DNA of 64,000 nt from Gammaproteobacteria bacterium Ga0074134 (GCA_001464965.1 LNEJ01000072.1:19535-83534), one strand, 5' to 3'; positions 8,323 to 16,923 are shown, counted from the stretch's first letter. Notes: generated by a model from the sequence alone, not told the origin. Numbers and translations: made by a program.

Positions 8323-10049
8323 TTCCGTCATGGTGGCGCCGCGCCGGGCGCGGCAAGGACGGTGCGGCGGTACCCGCGGACCTCCTGCCGGTGCTGGAGT
8401 CCCGGGCGCTGCTCGCGCGCCCGGCGCGGCAGGCCAGGCTGCGCGAGCTGGCGCAGCTGGCGGCGGTCCCCGATGCCCATTTCGATGCGCTGTACCGGGC
8501 GGCGGTCGAGGTCTTCGCCCGCTTCGTGCAGCAGCTGCCCGCCTCGGAGTCCCACCACCACGCGGGACAGGGCGGCATGCTCGACCACACGCTGGAGGTG
8601 GTCGTGGCCGCCCTGTCCCTGCGCCGCGGACGCTTGCTTCCCGCCGGCGCCGAACCCGACGCGCTGGTGCGCAAGCAGGACGTGTGGACCTACGCTGTGT
8701 TCGCGGGCGCGTTGCTGCACGACATCGGCAAACCCGCCGTGGATCAGCATATCGCGCTGTTCGATGGCGATGGCCGCCCGCTCGGCCGCTGGGATCCGTG
8801 GGGCGGACCCATGATGCCGGGGGACTGGTATCGCGTCCATTTCAACCGAGAGCGCCACTATGGCCTGCACACGCGGGCGGCGCCCCTCCTGGCGCGCCTC
8901 ATCCTGCCGCCGCAGGGGTTGTCATGGCTGGCGGCGGATCAGGACGCGCTGGCCACATGGCTTGCGGCCCTGAGCGGCGACCGGGAAGCGGCGGGGTCGC
9001 TGGGCGAGATCATCATGCGCGCCGACGGCGAGTCCGTGGCGCGCAATCTGGGGGCGGGCGACAGCGCCCGCTTTCCGGCGGCCAGCGCCGTCCCCCTGCA
9101 CGAAAAACTGCTCACCGCGCTGCGCCATCTGCTGGGCGAGGGCGGTTTGCCGCTCAACCGCAACGGCGCCGCCGGCTGGCTGGCCGGGGACGATCTGTGG
9201 CTGGTCAGCAAGCGGGCGGTGGACGCGCTGCGCGAGCACCTGATCAAGGAAGGCCACGCGGGCATCCCGGCGCGCAACGACCGGATTTTCGATGTACTGC
9301 AGGAGCACAACATCCTGCTGCGCAACGGCGACCAGGCGATCTGGCGGGCTACGGTCGCGGGGGAGGGGTGGGCGCACGATCTCACCCTGCTGCGCTTGCC
9401 CGCCGGGCGGGTGTGGCCCGATCCCGGGGCGCGCCCTCCGGCCTTCGATGGCACGGTGACGCCGCTGTCGGGCGCGGTGCCGGAGGAGGAGCCTGCACAG
9501 GAAAACTTGCGCAACGATGGCCCTGTCCTGCCCGCACGCGTCACGCGCGGCGCGACAGGCAGTGCCGCCGCTGCGATGGAGGCAGCTCCGGAAGAATCCG
9601 ATGGCGGCAAGGTGATATTCCTTCAGGAGCGCCTGGCCGAGCGAAGTGGCGAGACGGAAGACGATGACGGCAGGCGCTTCCTGGAATGGCTGCGCACGGA
9701 GGTGGCCGAATGGCGGATCAAGGTCAATCAGGCCGACGCGCGCATCCATATCGTGCCCGAAGGGGTGCTGCTGGTGAGTCCGGCGGTGTTCAAGGACTAT
9801 GCCCGTGCGCACGGCGGCGAGTGGGAGCATGTCCAGAGGCGGTTCCTCAAGCTCAAGCTCCACCGGCTGGCGCCGGATGACACCAACATTTTTCAGTACG
9901 GGGTCGAACTCCCGGGCGGTAACCACGACAAGAAAACAGGGAAATCGGGGGGGGTCAAGGGCGTCGTCATTGCCGATCCCGCCGTGGTCTTTTCGGCGGC
10001 CGCGCCACCCGCCGCCAATCCGGTCTTGCGGCGCATAAATCCGGGATAG
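8319..10049 (+). CDS. traI: MobH-type conjugative relaxase (TraI_2 family)
   Basis: This relaxase should nick oriT and pilot the transferred strand. The 576-aa product has the N-terminal TraI_2 domain with an HD-hydrolase-like metal site: SHHHAGQGGMLDHTLE (about residues 78-93) and LLHDIGKP (about 129). MobH relaxases are proposed to use this histidine/aspartate cluster instead of the His-hydrophobe-His motif of other families. A Pro/Ala/Glu-rich linker leads to a C-terminal TraI_2_C domain (FLEWLRTEVAEWRIKVNQ, HIVPEGVLLVSPAVF). ATG 8319 overlaps the upstream stop and follows GGAAGGA. It is intact here. Confidence 0.88.
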   Translation: MIPSWWRRAGRGKDGAAVPADLLPVLESRALLARPARQARLRELAQLAAVPDAHFDALYRAAVEVFARFVQQLPASESHHHAGQGGMLDHTLEVVVAALSLRRGRLLPAGAEPDALVRKQDVWTYAVFAGALLHDIGKPAVDQHIALFDGDGRPLGRWDPWGGPMMPGDWYRVHFNRERHYGLHTRAAPLLARLILPPQGLSWLAADQDALATWLAALSGDREAAGSLGEIIMRADGESVARNLGAGDSARFPAASAVPLHEKLLTALRHLLGEGGLPLNRNGAAGWLAGDDLWLVSKRAVDALREHLIKEGHAGIPARNDRIFDVLQEHNILLRNGDQAIWRATVAGEGWAHDLTLLRLPAGRVWPDPGARPPAFDGTVTPLSGAVPEEEPAQENLRNDGPVLPARVTRGATGSAAAAMEAAPEESDGGKVIFLQERLAERSGETEDDDGRRFLEWLRTEVAEWRIKVNQADARIHIVPEGVLLVSPAVFKDYARAHGGEWEHVQRRFLKLKLHRLAPDDTNIFQYGVELPGGNHDKKTGKSGGVKGVVIADPAVVFSAAAPPAANPVLRRINPG

Positions 10050-10057
10050 GAATCAGG

Positions 10058-10078
10058 GGTGGTGCACGGTGCACCACC
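10058..10078. repeat. 21-bp palindrome between traI and traD
   Basis: Arms GGTGGTGCAC and GTGCACCACC flank a single G. It belongs with the palindromes at 10155 and 12971: GTGGTGCAC here replaces GTGGGGCAC there, with the matching change in the other arm. Confidence 0.7.
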
Positions 10079-10154
10079 TCATTGCGCCCTTCACGGTGAT
10101 CACGGGCAGAAAGTGTGGGGGAATTGAAACCGCGGTGGAGGTAGATAAACGCAG

Positions 10155-10173
10155 GTGGGGCACCGTGCCCCAC
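10155..10173. repeat. 19-bp palindrome upstream of traD
   Basis: Arms GTGGGGCAC and GTGCCCCAC flank one base, 32 bases before the traD start. It is nearly identical to the palindrome at 12971-12989, differing at the centre. An operator or RNA hairpin is possible. Confidence 0.7.
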
Positions 10174-10204
10174 TTGAACCGCGAAGAGGAGGGAAGGTGG
10201 AAGT

Positions 10205-12250
10205 ATGAGTCATCCGATCGACAACAGGCTGCGCCCCGCCGTGGAATTCATTCCCGCGGTGGTGTCCACCGGCTGCATGGCGCTGGCGCTTTCCGAACCC
10301 GGCATGTTTCTCATGCCGCCCATCGTTGCCACGGCCGCGGCAGCGGGCTTTACAGGCCTGGCGGCCTGGCGCGCCAGCCAGGGTCTGGACGTGCTGCGCT
10401 ACCGCCGCAACCTGCGGCGCCTGCCGCGCTACAGCCTGGCGGCGCCCGGCATCCCCGTATCACGCAGCACCCTGTTCCTGGGACGCGGCTTCCGCTGGCA
10501 TCAGACCCATACCCAGCGGGTATTTCAGGCGCGGGAGCCGGAATCCGCGCTGTGGGTGCGCCCCGGCAGGCTGTACCGCGCCGCCCGGCAACTGGAGATC
10601 GGGCTGGAAGATTCGCGCCTGCTGGGGCGGGTATGTGCGCTGACCTCCTGGGACAGTCCGCTGAATCCCATCCGCCCGCTGCCGCCGGTGGGCGGCGATC
10701 CCATGCTGCATGGCGTGGGCATGGAGGATGAGCAGGACGTGCACCTGCCGCTGGGCGAGCGCGTCGGCCACGCTCTGGTGCTGGGCACCACGCGCGTCGG
10801 CAAGACGCGGCTGGCGGAGCTGCTGATCACCCAGGACATCCGGCGCGGCGATGTGGTGATCGTGTTCGACCCCAAGGGCGACAAGGATTTGCTCAGACGC
10901 GTCTATGCCGAGGCAAAGCGTGCTGGCCGGCTGGATGAACTGTACATCTTCCATCTGGGGTACCCGGACATTTCCTGCCGCTACAACCCGGTGGGCGATT
11001 TCGGGCGCATCACCGAGGTGGCCGGGCGGACGACGGGGCCTTTGCCCGCCGAGGGCAGCTCGGCGGCGTTCAAGGCATTTGCGTGGCGCTTCACCAACTC
11101 GATCGCACGCGCCCTGGTGGCGCTCGGGCGCAAGCCCGATTACGGCCTGATCATGCGCTACGTGACCAACATCGAGGCGCTGTTCATCGAGTACGCCGAA
11201 CACTGGCTGGATCGTAGCGGACCACAGGACTGGCGGGCTATGGTCCAGAAAATCGAGGGTGCGGTGGGAAAAAACCGGGATCTGCTCCAGACTTACAAGG
11301 GGCGAGGCCACCACGCCATCGCCCTGGCGGAGTACCTGCTCAGCATGAACCATTATGATCCCGTCCTGGACAGCCTGCGCGGGGCATTCACCTATGACCG
11401 CACCTACTTCGACAAGATCACCGCTTCACTGCTGCCGCTGCTGGAGAAACTCACCGCCGGCAGGACGGCCGAACTGCTGGCGCCGGATTATACGGATACC
11501 GGCGACGGGCGGCCCATCCTCGACTGGAAGCAGGTGATCCGCCGCCGCGGCATCGTCTATGTGGGGCTGGACGCCCTCTCCGACCCCGAAGTGGCCTCGG
11601 CGGTGGGCAACGCGATGTTCGCCGACCTCACCTCGGTCGCCGGCCATCTGTACAAGTTCGGACAGGAGCACGGCCTGCCGCCGCTGTCCGGCGATGCCAG
11701 CGGGGCGCTTCCCCGCCTAGCGATCCACGCCGACGAATTCAACGAGCTGGTCGGCGACGAATTCGTGCCGATGGTCAACAAGGCGGGCGGGGCAGGGTAC
11801 CAGGTGACGGTCTACACTCAGACCATCTCCGACATCGAGGCGCGCTTCGGCAGCCGCGCCAAGGCGGGCCAGGTCATCGGCAATCTCGGCACCCTGATCA
11901 TGCTCCGCGTCAAGAACGTCGAGACCGCCAGGATACTCACGGACCAGCTTCCCACGGTCCGGGTGATCAAGAAGATTGCCGCCAGCGGCACCACCGACAG
12001 CAACGACCCTTCGAGCAGTTCGGAGTTCACGTCGCGCAACGAGGACCGCCTGACGGAAACGGAGGCGGACATGCTGTCCCCGGCCGACCTCGTTCAGCTG
12101 CCCAAGGGGCAGGCCTTCGCCCTGCTGGAAGGCGGCCAGTTGTGGAAGCTGCGCATTCCGCTGGCGGACAACCGGGACGACCCCTGCTGGCCGCGGGATG
12201 TGGAGAGCATCGTGGCCGAACTGGCGCGGCGCTACCGGAGGGCCGCGTAA
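10205..12250 (+). CDS. traD: TraD-like type IV coupling protein
   Basis: This is the hexameric inner-membrane ATPase that delivers the relaxase-DNA complex to the secretion channel. The 681-aa product has two hydrophobic N-terminal segments (about residues 15-55), Walker A GTTRVGKT (about 200), VVIVFDPKGDKD, Walker B LAIHADEFNEL (about 505-515), and YTQTISDIEARFGSRAKA, as in SXT-type TraD. GAGGAGG lies about 10 bases upstream of the ATG. The stop overlaps the next ATG (TAATG). No lesion is seen. Confidence 0.92.
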   Translation: MSHPIDNRLRPAVEFIPAVVSTGCMALALSEPGMFLMPPIVATAAAAGFTGLAAWRASQGLDVLRYRRNLRRLPRYSLAAPGIPVSRSTLFLGRGFRWHQTHTQRVFQAREPESALWVRPGRLYRAARQLEIGLEDSRLLGRVCALTSWDSPLNPIRPLPPVGGDPMLHGVGMEDEQDVHLPLGERVGHALVLGTTRVGKTRLAELLITQDIRRGDVVIVFDPKGDKDLLRRVYAEAKRAGRLDELYIFHLGYPDISCRYNPVGDFGRITEVAGRTTGPLPAEGSSAAFKAFAWRFTNSIARALVALGRKPDYGLIMRYVTNIEALFIEYAEHWLDRSGPQDWRAMVQKIEGAVGKNRDLLQTYKGRGHHAIALAEYLLSMNHYDPVLDSLRGAFTYDRTYFDKITASLLPLLEKLTAGRTAELLAPDYTDTGDGRPILDWKQVIRRRGIVYVGLDALSDPEVASAVGNAMFADLTSVAGHLYKFGQEHGLPPLSGDASGALPRLAIHADEFNELVGDEFVPMVNKAGGAGYQVTVYTQTISDIEARFGSRAKAGQVIGNLGTLIMLRVKNVETARILTDQLPTVRVIKKIAASGTTDSNDPSSSSEFTSRNEDRLTETEADMLSPADLVQLPKGQAFALLEGGQLWKLRIPLADNRDDPCWPRDVESIVAELARRYRRAA

Positions 12251-12948
12251 TGGCGGGCGATACCCGCCGCGTGGACCGTGGCCTGCTCTGGATATTGCTG
12301 AAGTGGTTCCTGCTGTGGATCCCGCTGCTGGTGATCGTGGTAGATATGGTCTGTGTCTTCATGGTGTGGAAGCCGGACGGCGTGGCGCGGCTGCGCGGGG
12401 TCTTGGCGCAGGATCTGCAATACATCGGCGTGACGCTGGACGGCGCGGCGGCGGACCGGCCGGCGGAATTCGCGGTGAAGACGGCGGATACCTTGTACAG
12501 GGGGGCGTTCGTCGTTACCGGCATCGACGGCCTGGCGCGCCGCTATGCGACTCCGCCGGCGCCGGACGCCGAGACTGGAGAGCGCATATTCCGTCCTCTC
12601 TTCGTCGATGCCTGGCCGGTCATTGAAGCGCTGATGGTGATCGTGCAGCTGTATGGCGTGCGGCTGGCCGTGCTGGCGCTGTCCCTGCCGCTCTTTGCGC
12701 TGACCGCGGCCGCGGGCGCGGCGGACGGCGGCATGGCCTGGTATCTGCGCCGGGTTGGCGGAGGACGCGAATCGGCCTATCTGTATCATCGCTTCAAGCG
12801 CCTCATTTTACTGAGCCTTATCGGTGTGACGGGCATCTACCTCGTGGCGCCCATATCGCTCGATCCCCGCATGGTCATCCTGCCGTTCGCGGCGGCCTTC
12901 GGGATCGCGGCACGCATGAGCATCGCGTTGTTTAAGAAATACCTATAG
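12250..12948 (+). CDS. DUF4400-like integrating-element membrane protein downstream of traD
   Basis: The 232-aa product has four predicted membrane helices (LLWILLKWFLLWIPLLVIV near the N-terminus, then about residues 120-160, 180-200 and 205-222). A protein of this type (SXT TraJ/DUF4400) commonly follows traD in MobH elements and is thought to assist the coupling protein or relaxase. The ATG overlaps the traD stop. Identification is by topology and position. Confidence 0.7.
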   Translation: MAGDTRRVDRGLLWILLKWFLLWIPLLVIVVDMVCVFMVWKPDGVARLRGVLAQDLQYIGVTLDGAAADRPAEFAVKTADTLYRGAFVVTGIDGLARRYATPPAPDAETGERIFRPLFVDAWPVIEALMVIVQLYGVRLAVLALSLPLFALTAAAGAADGGMAWYLRRVGGGRESAYLYHRFKRLILLSLIGVTGIYLVAPISLDPRMVILPFAAAFGIAARMSIALFKKYL

Positions 12949-12958
12949 TCGAATTCCC

Positions 12959-13417
12959 CTACACTTTCAGGTGGGGCACGGTGCCCCACTTGCCTGCTCC
13001 TGAGCAGTTTGCGAAGAGTCCCTTGTTGGTGCTCGGTTCCATACCATTGTCGTTATGGTCTTCACCGTCCGCGTCTTCAAGAATGGCGGGCAGGCGCTCA
13101 AGCAGTTGCGGCAAGGCTGTCTGCACCGTGTCCCACACAACATCCAGGTTGATGTCGAAGTAGCCGTGCGCGATGCGGTTGCGCATACCTTTCATGTTTC
13201 GCCATGGCACGTCCGGGTGCTGATCAAGGAACGTTTCGTGATCTTTCAAGAGTTTGGTCGCAGTCTCTCCAATGATGACGATGTTCAGGATCACGGCTTG
13301 TTGGGTGCGCTTGTCGGCAAGGAAGTCGTCCTTGCACATACCTTCAATGTAGCTTTATGCCTGCTGGGTGGCTTCCAGCATGTGGTTGAGGTAATCAGGG
13401 AGGCGGCACCCGCTCAT
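12959..13417 (-). pseudogene. hepT: HepT-like HEPN ribonuclease toxin, interrupted by a stop codon
   Basis: HEPN toxins of this family (DUF86/HepT) cleave RNA and are neutralised by a partner MNT nucleotidyltransferase. Translation from ATG 13417, which overlaps the mntA stop (ATGA), gives MSGCRLPDYLNHMLEATQQA and then TAA at 13357-13355. The frame stays open afterwards to 12959 and carries the HEPN catalytic motif RNRIAHGY. An in-frame ATG at 13339 (codon 27) could allow restart and give a 126-aa protein missing the first helix. The last 20 or so residues are atypical and derive from the palindrome at 12971. Possibly inactivated; a read error at one base would restore it. Confidence 0.8.
12971..12989. 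repeat. 19-bp palindrome downstream of the traD operon
   Basis: Arms GTGGGGCAC and GTGCCCCAC flank a G. The repeat matches the one at 10155-10173 and lies inside the 3' end of the hepT reading frame, where it encodes the last few residues (GTVPHLKV). Confidence 0.7.
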
Positions 13418-13704
13418 ACCGGGCTGGCCTCCGCAAGTATTTGGTCGCGGTACTTCGGCGGCAGGTCGCCAGGAGTCAGCAGATCGACTGGCACGCCAAG
13501 CAATTCTTCCAGTTCGACTTGCAGGCCACCAAGGTCGAACAGGGTAGTGCCGGGCAAAGCGTCCACCAGCAAATCAAGGTCACTGCCGTCGCGGTCGTCG
13601 CCGTGCAGAACGGAGCCGAACACACGCGGGTTTGCAGTGCGAAAGCGGCTTGCCGCATCGCGCACAGCATTGCGTTTCTGATCAAGGGCAACTGAAGGCT
13701 TCAT
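13414..13704 (-). CDS. mntA: MntA-like nucleotidyltransferase antitoxin
   Basis: The 96-aa product is a minimal nucleotidyltransferase with the signature GSVLHGDDRDGSDLDLLVD (about residues 31-49), as in antitoxins that AMPylate HepT toxins. The start at 13704 has GGGAG six bases upstream; an in-frame ATG at 13722 is less likely. It overlaps hepT by four bases. The gene is intact while the toxin frame is broken. It sits between the transfer genes and the integrase, a usual cargo position that helps keep the element. Confidence 0.88.
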   Translation of the reverse strand: MKPSVALDQKRNAVRDAASRFRTANPRVFGSVLHGDDRDGSDLDLLVDALPGTTLFDLGGLQVELEELLGVPVDLLTPGDLPPKYRDQILAEASPV

Positions 13705-13894
13705 GCGAGACTCCCACAACATAATCCGGTTTCATGATAGCGTGACGGCTGGGGCATTGCAAAATATGGGTGTCGGTTTTTTCTGCCACCCGCTGACCGC
13801 CCCCGATGTCTTGCTGAACGGTTTAACACAGGTTTCGGGCTGGCTGACTAACGCCATGACCCAAAGTACAAATGAAAAAACACAAGGAGGGGGT

Positions 13895-14872
13895 ATGGAT
13901 ATTAGTGATCTTCAAGGGGCAACGATTTCCAGCTTGTCGGAAATCTTCCTCAGTGAAACGGTGTTGCGCCCACCGTCCATCCGGCAATACCGGCTGGTCG
14001 CCAAGCTCTTCATCGACGCGGAAGGCGACCTGCCGATCTCGAAGGTCGACCGTGCCGCAGTGATCCGCTTCAGGAATCAGGTACTGGCCCGCGCCTCTTC
14101 GGTGACCTTCAACAACTATCGCAGACATCTGCGCACGCTATGGAACTTCGCCATCCGCCACCAACTGCTCGCAACGAACCCATTCGCCGATGTGCGCCCC
14201 GCCCCGGAACCGCGCAAGCGAAAGAAAACGATCACCGCTGACGGTTTGAACTATGTGCTCGACTTTTTACGACAGGAAGCGTCCAAGCCGCTTTCCGATC
14301 AGAAACGTCTCAAGCCGGCCTGGTTCTGGCTGATCGTCGTGCAACTGCTGTATGCGACGGGCATCCGGCGGCGCCAGTTGGTCGAGCTGCGCTGGGGGCA
14401 CCTCGATTTCGCCCAGGGCATCCTGCTGCTTGTCGCCGAGGGCAGCAAAAACTATCGGGAATGGTCGATTCCCATACCACAACACCTCATCGAGCCGTTG
14501 GCGATACTGCGGCGATGCACGATTGATCGAATCGGCACAAGCAACATCGGCGCGCACCAAATTTTCAATGTCACGCTGTTCAACCCAAAGTATCAGGGCG
14601 ACCGGCTGACCGTGGATCATGTTCACGCATTTTTCAGGCACCTCTCAAAGGCGACGGGTGTATGTATCACGCCACACCGGCTGAGACACACCATTGCGAC
14701 GAACCTGGCCAACCACCCTTGTGCCAACATGAGATCCGTGCAGGAACTGCTGGGGCACACCGATTTGCGCACCACGCTGGAATATTACGTGGAAACCGAT
14801 GTGGAACATCTGCGCAAGATGATCGAGGAAGTCACCCAGAAAACAATCGCTCAAGAAAAGCTTGCGATTTGA
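13895..14872 (+). CDS. Tyrosine recombinase, integrase of the conjugative element
   Basis: The enzyme should catalyse site-specific integration and excision. The 325-aa product has an N-terminal SAM-like DNA-binding domain and a catalytic domain with arginine in ATGIRRRQLVELRW, HRLRH (His-x-x-Arg), LLGHTDLRTT and nucleophile in EYYVET. AAGGAGG directly precedes ATG 13895; the frame is open back to 13703 but without a ribosome site. It is about 100 bases from the tRNA-Lys-derived repeat at 14971. A XerD-like recombinase of another origin is possible. Confidence 0.85.
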   Translation: MDISDLQGATISSLSEIFLSETVLRPPSIRQYRLVAKLFIDAEGDLPISKVDRAAVIRFRNQVLARASSVTFNNYRRHLRTLWNFAIRHQLLATNPFADVRPAPEPRKRKKTITADGLNYVLDFLRQEASKPLSDQKRLKPAWFWLIVVQLLYATGIRRRQLVELRWGHLDFAQGILLLVAEGSKNYREWSIPIPQHLIEPLAILRRCTIDRIGTSNIGAHQIFNVTLFNPKYQGDRLTVDHVHAFFRHLSKATGVCITPHRLRHTIATNLANHPCANMRSVQELLGHTDLRTTLEYYVETDVEHLRKMIEEVTQKTIAQEKLAI

Positions 14873-14970
14873 GCGATACTCGTGTAAAAGTCACCGCATG
14901 GAATTTTTAAATGCCTGTGGGAGCGGGATTTGCTTTTTATGGCCCTTCCCTCGTCATCTTTTGAGACAAC

Positions 14971-15015
14971 CTCTTAATCAGTAGGTCGTAGGTTCAAGTC
15001 CTACACGGCCCACCA
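14971..15015 (+). repeat. Attachment-site repeat: 3' half of tRNA-Lys(CTT)
   Basis: This 45-base sequence is identical to 23676-23720. It contains an anticodon loop CTCTTAA, the T arm GTAGGTTCAAGTCCTAC and the acceptor 3' end ACGGCCCACCA. The upstream bases do not form a D arm or acceptor 5' strand, so it is not a complete tRNA gene. It is the shared boundary of the two integrated elements. Confidence 0.9.
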
Positions 15016-15059
15016 ATTTAATCAATAGGTTATAAAAATTGCCATTTTGCGGCAGAGGG

Positions 15060-15081
15060 ATTAGTAGGAAAATAGTAGGAA
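15060..15081 (+). repeat. Putative integrase arm-type sites, left end
   Basis: Two tandem TAGTAGGAA units (ATTAGTAGGAAAATAGTAGG region) lie 45 bases inside the left attachment repeat. Near-identical units lie at 23535-23556 and 23640 at the other end. This is the arrangement expected of arm-binding sites for the integrase. Confidence 0.6.
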
Positions 15082-15216
15082 GCAGGAACAAAATGCCCGA
15101 CACTGGGCGGGAACATTTTCCCGACAACATGCTGCTAGAGTGTGTGGCGGTTTATCTTGATTGTTCGGCTTGACCGAACGCCGTAACAGGTAAAACCTGA
15201 ATTTTGGCTTCCTCCC

Positions 15217-16749
15217 TTATGGCAGAATAAGCGCGTTGAAGTATCTTTCTGCACGTTCCGGGTCGAGCTTGCGTAGCGTCTGGTAAATCTCACGAACCTT
15301 GCCGCGATTACCCTGAATACTGTAGGAAAAACCGAGGAAGTACCAGGCCATCGTATGCTTCGGGTTGATGCGCAGCGCTTTACGGTAGGCATCAATCTCC
15401 TTGTCAGTTTGGTTGATCTGACCGTAGGTAATACCGAGGTAGTACCAGGTATTCACATCCTCCGGGTTGATGCGCAGCGCTTCAAGGTAAGCCGCAATCT
15501 CCTTGTCATATTGCTTAAGCTTACCGTAGGTAGCGCCGAGGTCGTACCAGACGTCCGCATGCTCCGGATCAATGCGCAGCGCCTCACGGTAGGCCTCAAT
15601 CGCCTTGTCATATTGCTTGAGCTTACCGTAGGTAGCGCCGAGGTCGTACCAGACGTCCGAATGCTCCGGATCAATGCGCAGCGCCTCACGGTAGGCCTCA
15701 ATCGCCTTGTCAGTTTGGTCGATCTGACTGTAGGTAGCGCCGAGGTCGTACCAGGCATTCACATCCTCCGGGTCGATGCGCAGCGCCTCCCGGTAGGCAT
15801 CAATCGCCCTGTCATGCTGATTGAGCTTACCGTAGGCATTACCGAGGTAGTGCCAGGCATTCACATCCTCCGGGTCGATGCGCAGCGCCTCCCGGTAGGC
15901 ATCAATCGCCCTGTCATGCTGATTGAGCTTACCGTAGGCATTACCGAGCCAGTACCAGGCATCCGCATCCCCCGGGCGGGCTTTTACCCATTTTTTGCTG
16001 TAAGCAAGCAGCCCTGGCCCGTCTTGCTTTTCCTCCAGCGCCCACGCTTTAGTCATCCACGCAATGACGCTATCGGTTGCGGGCTTGGCGGGTGCGGCCT
16101 GTTTGGGCAATGGGGCCACAGCGCGCTTGGGCAATTCGGCAATCCACGCCGCAGGCAGTGCAAAATTGAGATTTTGGCCTTCCGCAAAGTAGAAGGTGGT
16201 AATACCAATGAGTTGGCCGTTTTCATCAAACAGGCCACCGCCGCTGGAACCGGGAGAGATGGCCGCCGTGGTCTGGATGTACTGAGCGCCGTCCAAATCC
16301 CGCAGGCTGGAGATCAAGCCTTCGCTGATGGTGAGTTCAAGCCCCTGGGGCGCGCCGATGGCATACACGCGCTGGCCGGTTTTGAGCTTACTGATAGTGA
16401 TGGTTGCAGGCAGGCCTTTAAACCCCGTGACGTCGAGTTGACACAAGTCCCGGTCAATATCCTGATAACGCAGCGAGGCGGGCTGGGGCTGATTACCCTT
16501 TTGATTGCTCTGGCGAATCGTGAAGGTCTTGCCGTCTTTGATGACATGGCAGTTGGTAATGACCTGGCCGGGGGCGATGATCACGCCGCTGCCAAAGCTG
16601 ATGGCCTCACCCTTGGCCCCGGACACTTCGACCACCACGATGCTTGAAGCCACCTGGCGGAACACCTCTTCCGGCGAGCCTGCCATGAGAGGGGCACTGA
16701 AAGACATTCCGAGAGGTAAAACCAAAAGAATGGCGTGGCGTAGGCGCAT
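15217..16749 (-). CDS. Trypsin-like serine protease fused to TPR repeats
   Basis: The 510-aa product has a signal peptide (LLVLPLGMSFSAPLMAG), a trypsin/HtrA-like protease domain with His in ITNCHVI, Asp in DRDLCQLDV and Ser in SPGSSGGGLFD, and then seven TPR units (about residues 255-500) such as AIDAYREALRIDPE. There is no PDZ domain. It should act in the periplasm or outside, with TPRs binding a partner. ATG 16749 with AGGA upstream is preferred to in-frame ATGs at 16764 and 16785. As the outermost gene of the island it may be cargo; its target is unknown. Confidence 0.85.
   Translation of the reverse strand: MRLRHAILLVLPLGMSFSAPLMAGSPEEVFRQVASSIVVVEVSGAKGEAISFGSGVIIAPGQVITNCHVIKDGKTFTIRQSNQKGNQPQPASLRYQDIDRDLCQLDVTGFKGLPATITISKLKTGQRVYAIGAPQGLELTISEGLISSLRDLDGAQYIQTTAAISPGSSGGGLFDENGQLIGITTFYFAEGQNLNFALPAAWIAELPKRAVAPLPKQAAPAKPATDSVIAWMTKAWALEEKQDGPGLLAYSKKWVKARPGDADAWYWLGNAYGKLNQHDRAIDAYREALRIDPEDVNAWHYLGNAYGKLNQHDRAIDAYREALRIDPEDVNAWYDLGATYSQIDQTDKAIEAYREALRIDPEHSDVWYDLGATYGKLKQYDKAIEAYREALRIDPEHADVWYDLGATYGKLKQYDKEIAAYLEALRINPEDVNTWYYLGITYGQINQTDKEIDAYRKALRINPKHTMAWYFLGFSYSIQGNRGKVREIYQTLRKLDPERAERYFNALILP
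15360..15972. repeat. Tandem 102-bp repeats encoding TPR units
   Basis: About six 102-base units encode the 34-residue TPRs. The units around 15796-15848 and 15898-15950 are almost identical at the DNA level, which points to recent duplication rather than ancient TPR divergence. Confidence 0.85.
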
Positions 16750-16923
16750 ACTCTTTTCCTGCATTATCGTTCCTGGTATGTGCAAGGAGTTCTACCGAGG
16801 GTGGCTTCTTCGTTGTGAAGAGCCATGTTATCAACACTGTAGCGCGGCCGGAAGAAATATTTATCGCCACCCGCCCCTTTTATCTTGACCAAACCCTGTA
16901 ACGCGCCTGCGCGTATACGTCGG

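Larger units (their letters stand above)
1..15015. mobile_element. Right-hand part of an integrative conjugative element with F-type transfer genes
   Basis: This stretch holds F-type mating-pair-formation genes, a MobH relaxase, a TraD coupling protein, a toxin-antitoxin pair and a tyrosine recombinase, and ends at a partial tRNA-Lys repeat (14971-15015). That is the layout of an integrative conjugative element. The left end lies outside the window, where the rest of the F-type set (TraW, TraU, TrbC, TraN, TraF, TraH, TraG) would be expected. traC and hepT carry lesions, so autonomous transfer is doubtful. The right boundary is inferred from the tRNA repeat; the element could instead be a conjugative plasmid remnant. 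Confidence 0.75.
14873..15216. other. Intergenic junction between the two elements
   Basis: This 344-base stretch holds the left tRNA-Lys repeat (14971-15015), a pair of TAGTAGGAA repeats (15060-15081) and a small GTTCGG/CCGAAC hairpin (15163-15179) that might end transcription of the protease gene. No gene is seen. Confidence 0.7.

Noticed and set aside
8228..9667. 479-aa plus-strand frame overlapping traI
   Set aside because: It is Arg/Gly/Ala-rich shadow of traI in a second frame with no motif.
14971..15015. Complete tRNA-Lys gene at either 45-bp repeat
   Set aside because: No acceptor 5' strand or D arm precedes either copy; only the 3' half is present.
15360..15972. Tandem repeats considered as a CRISPR array
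   Set aside because: The 102-base period stays in frame and codes for TPR units; there are no spacers.
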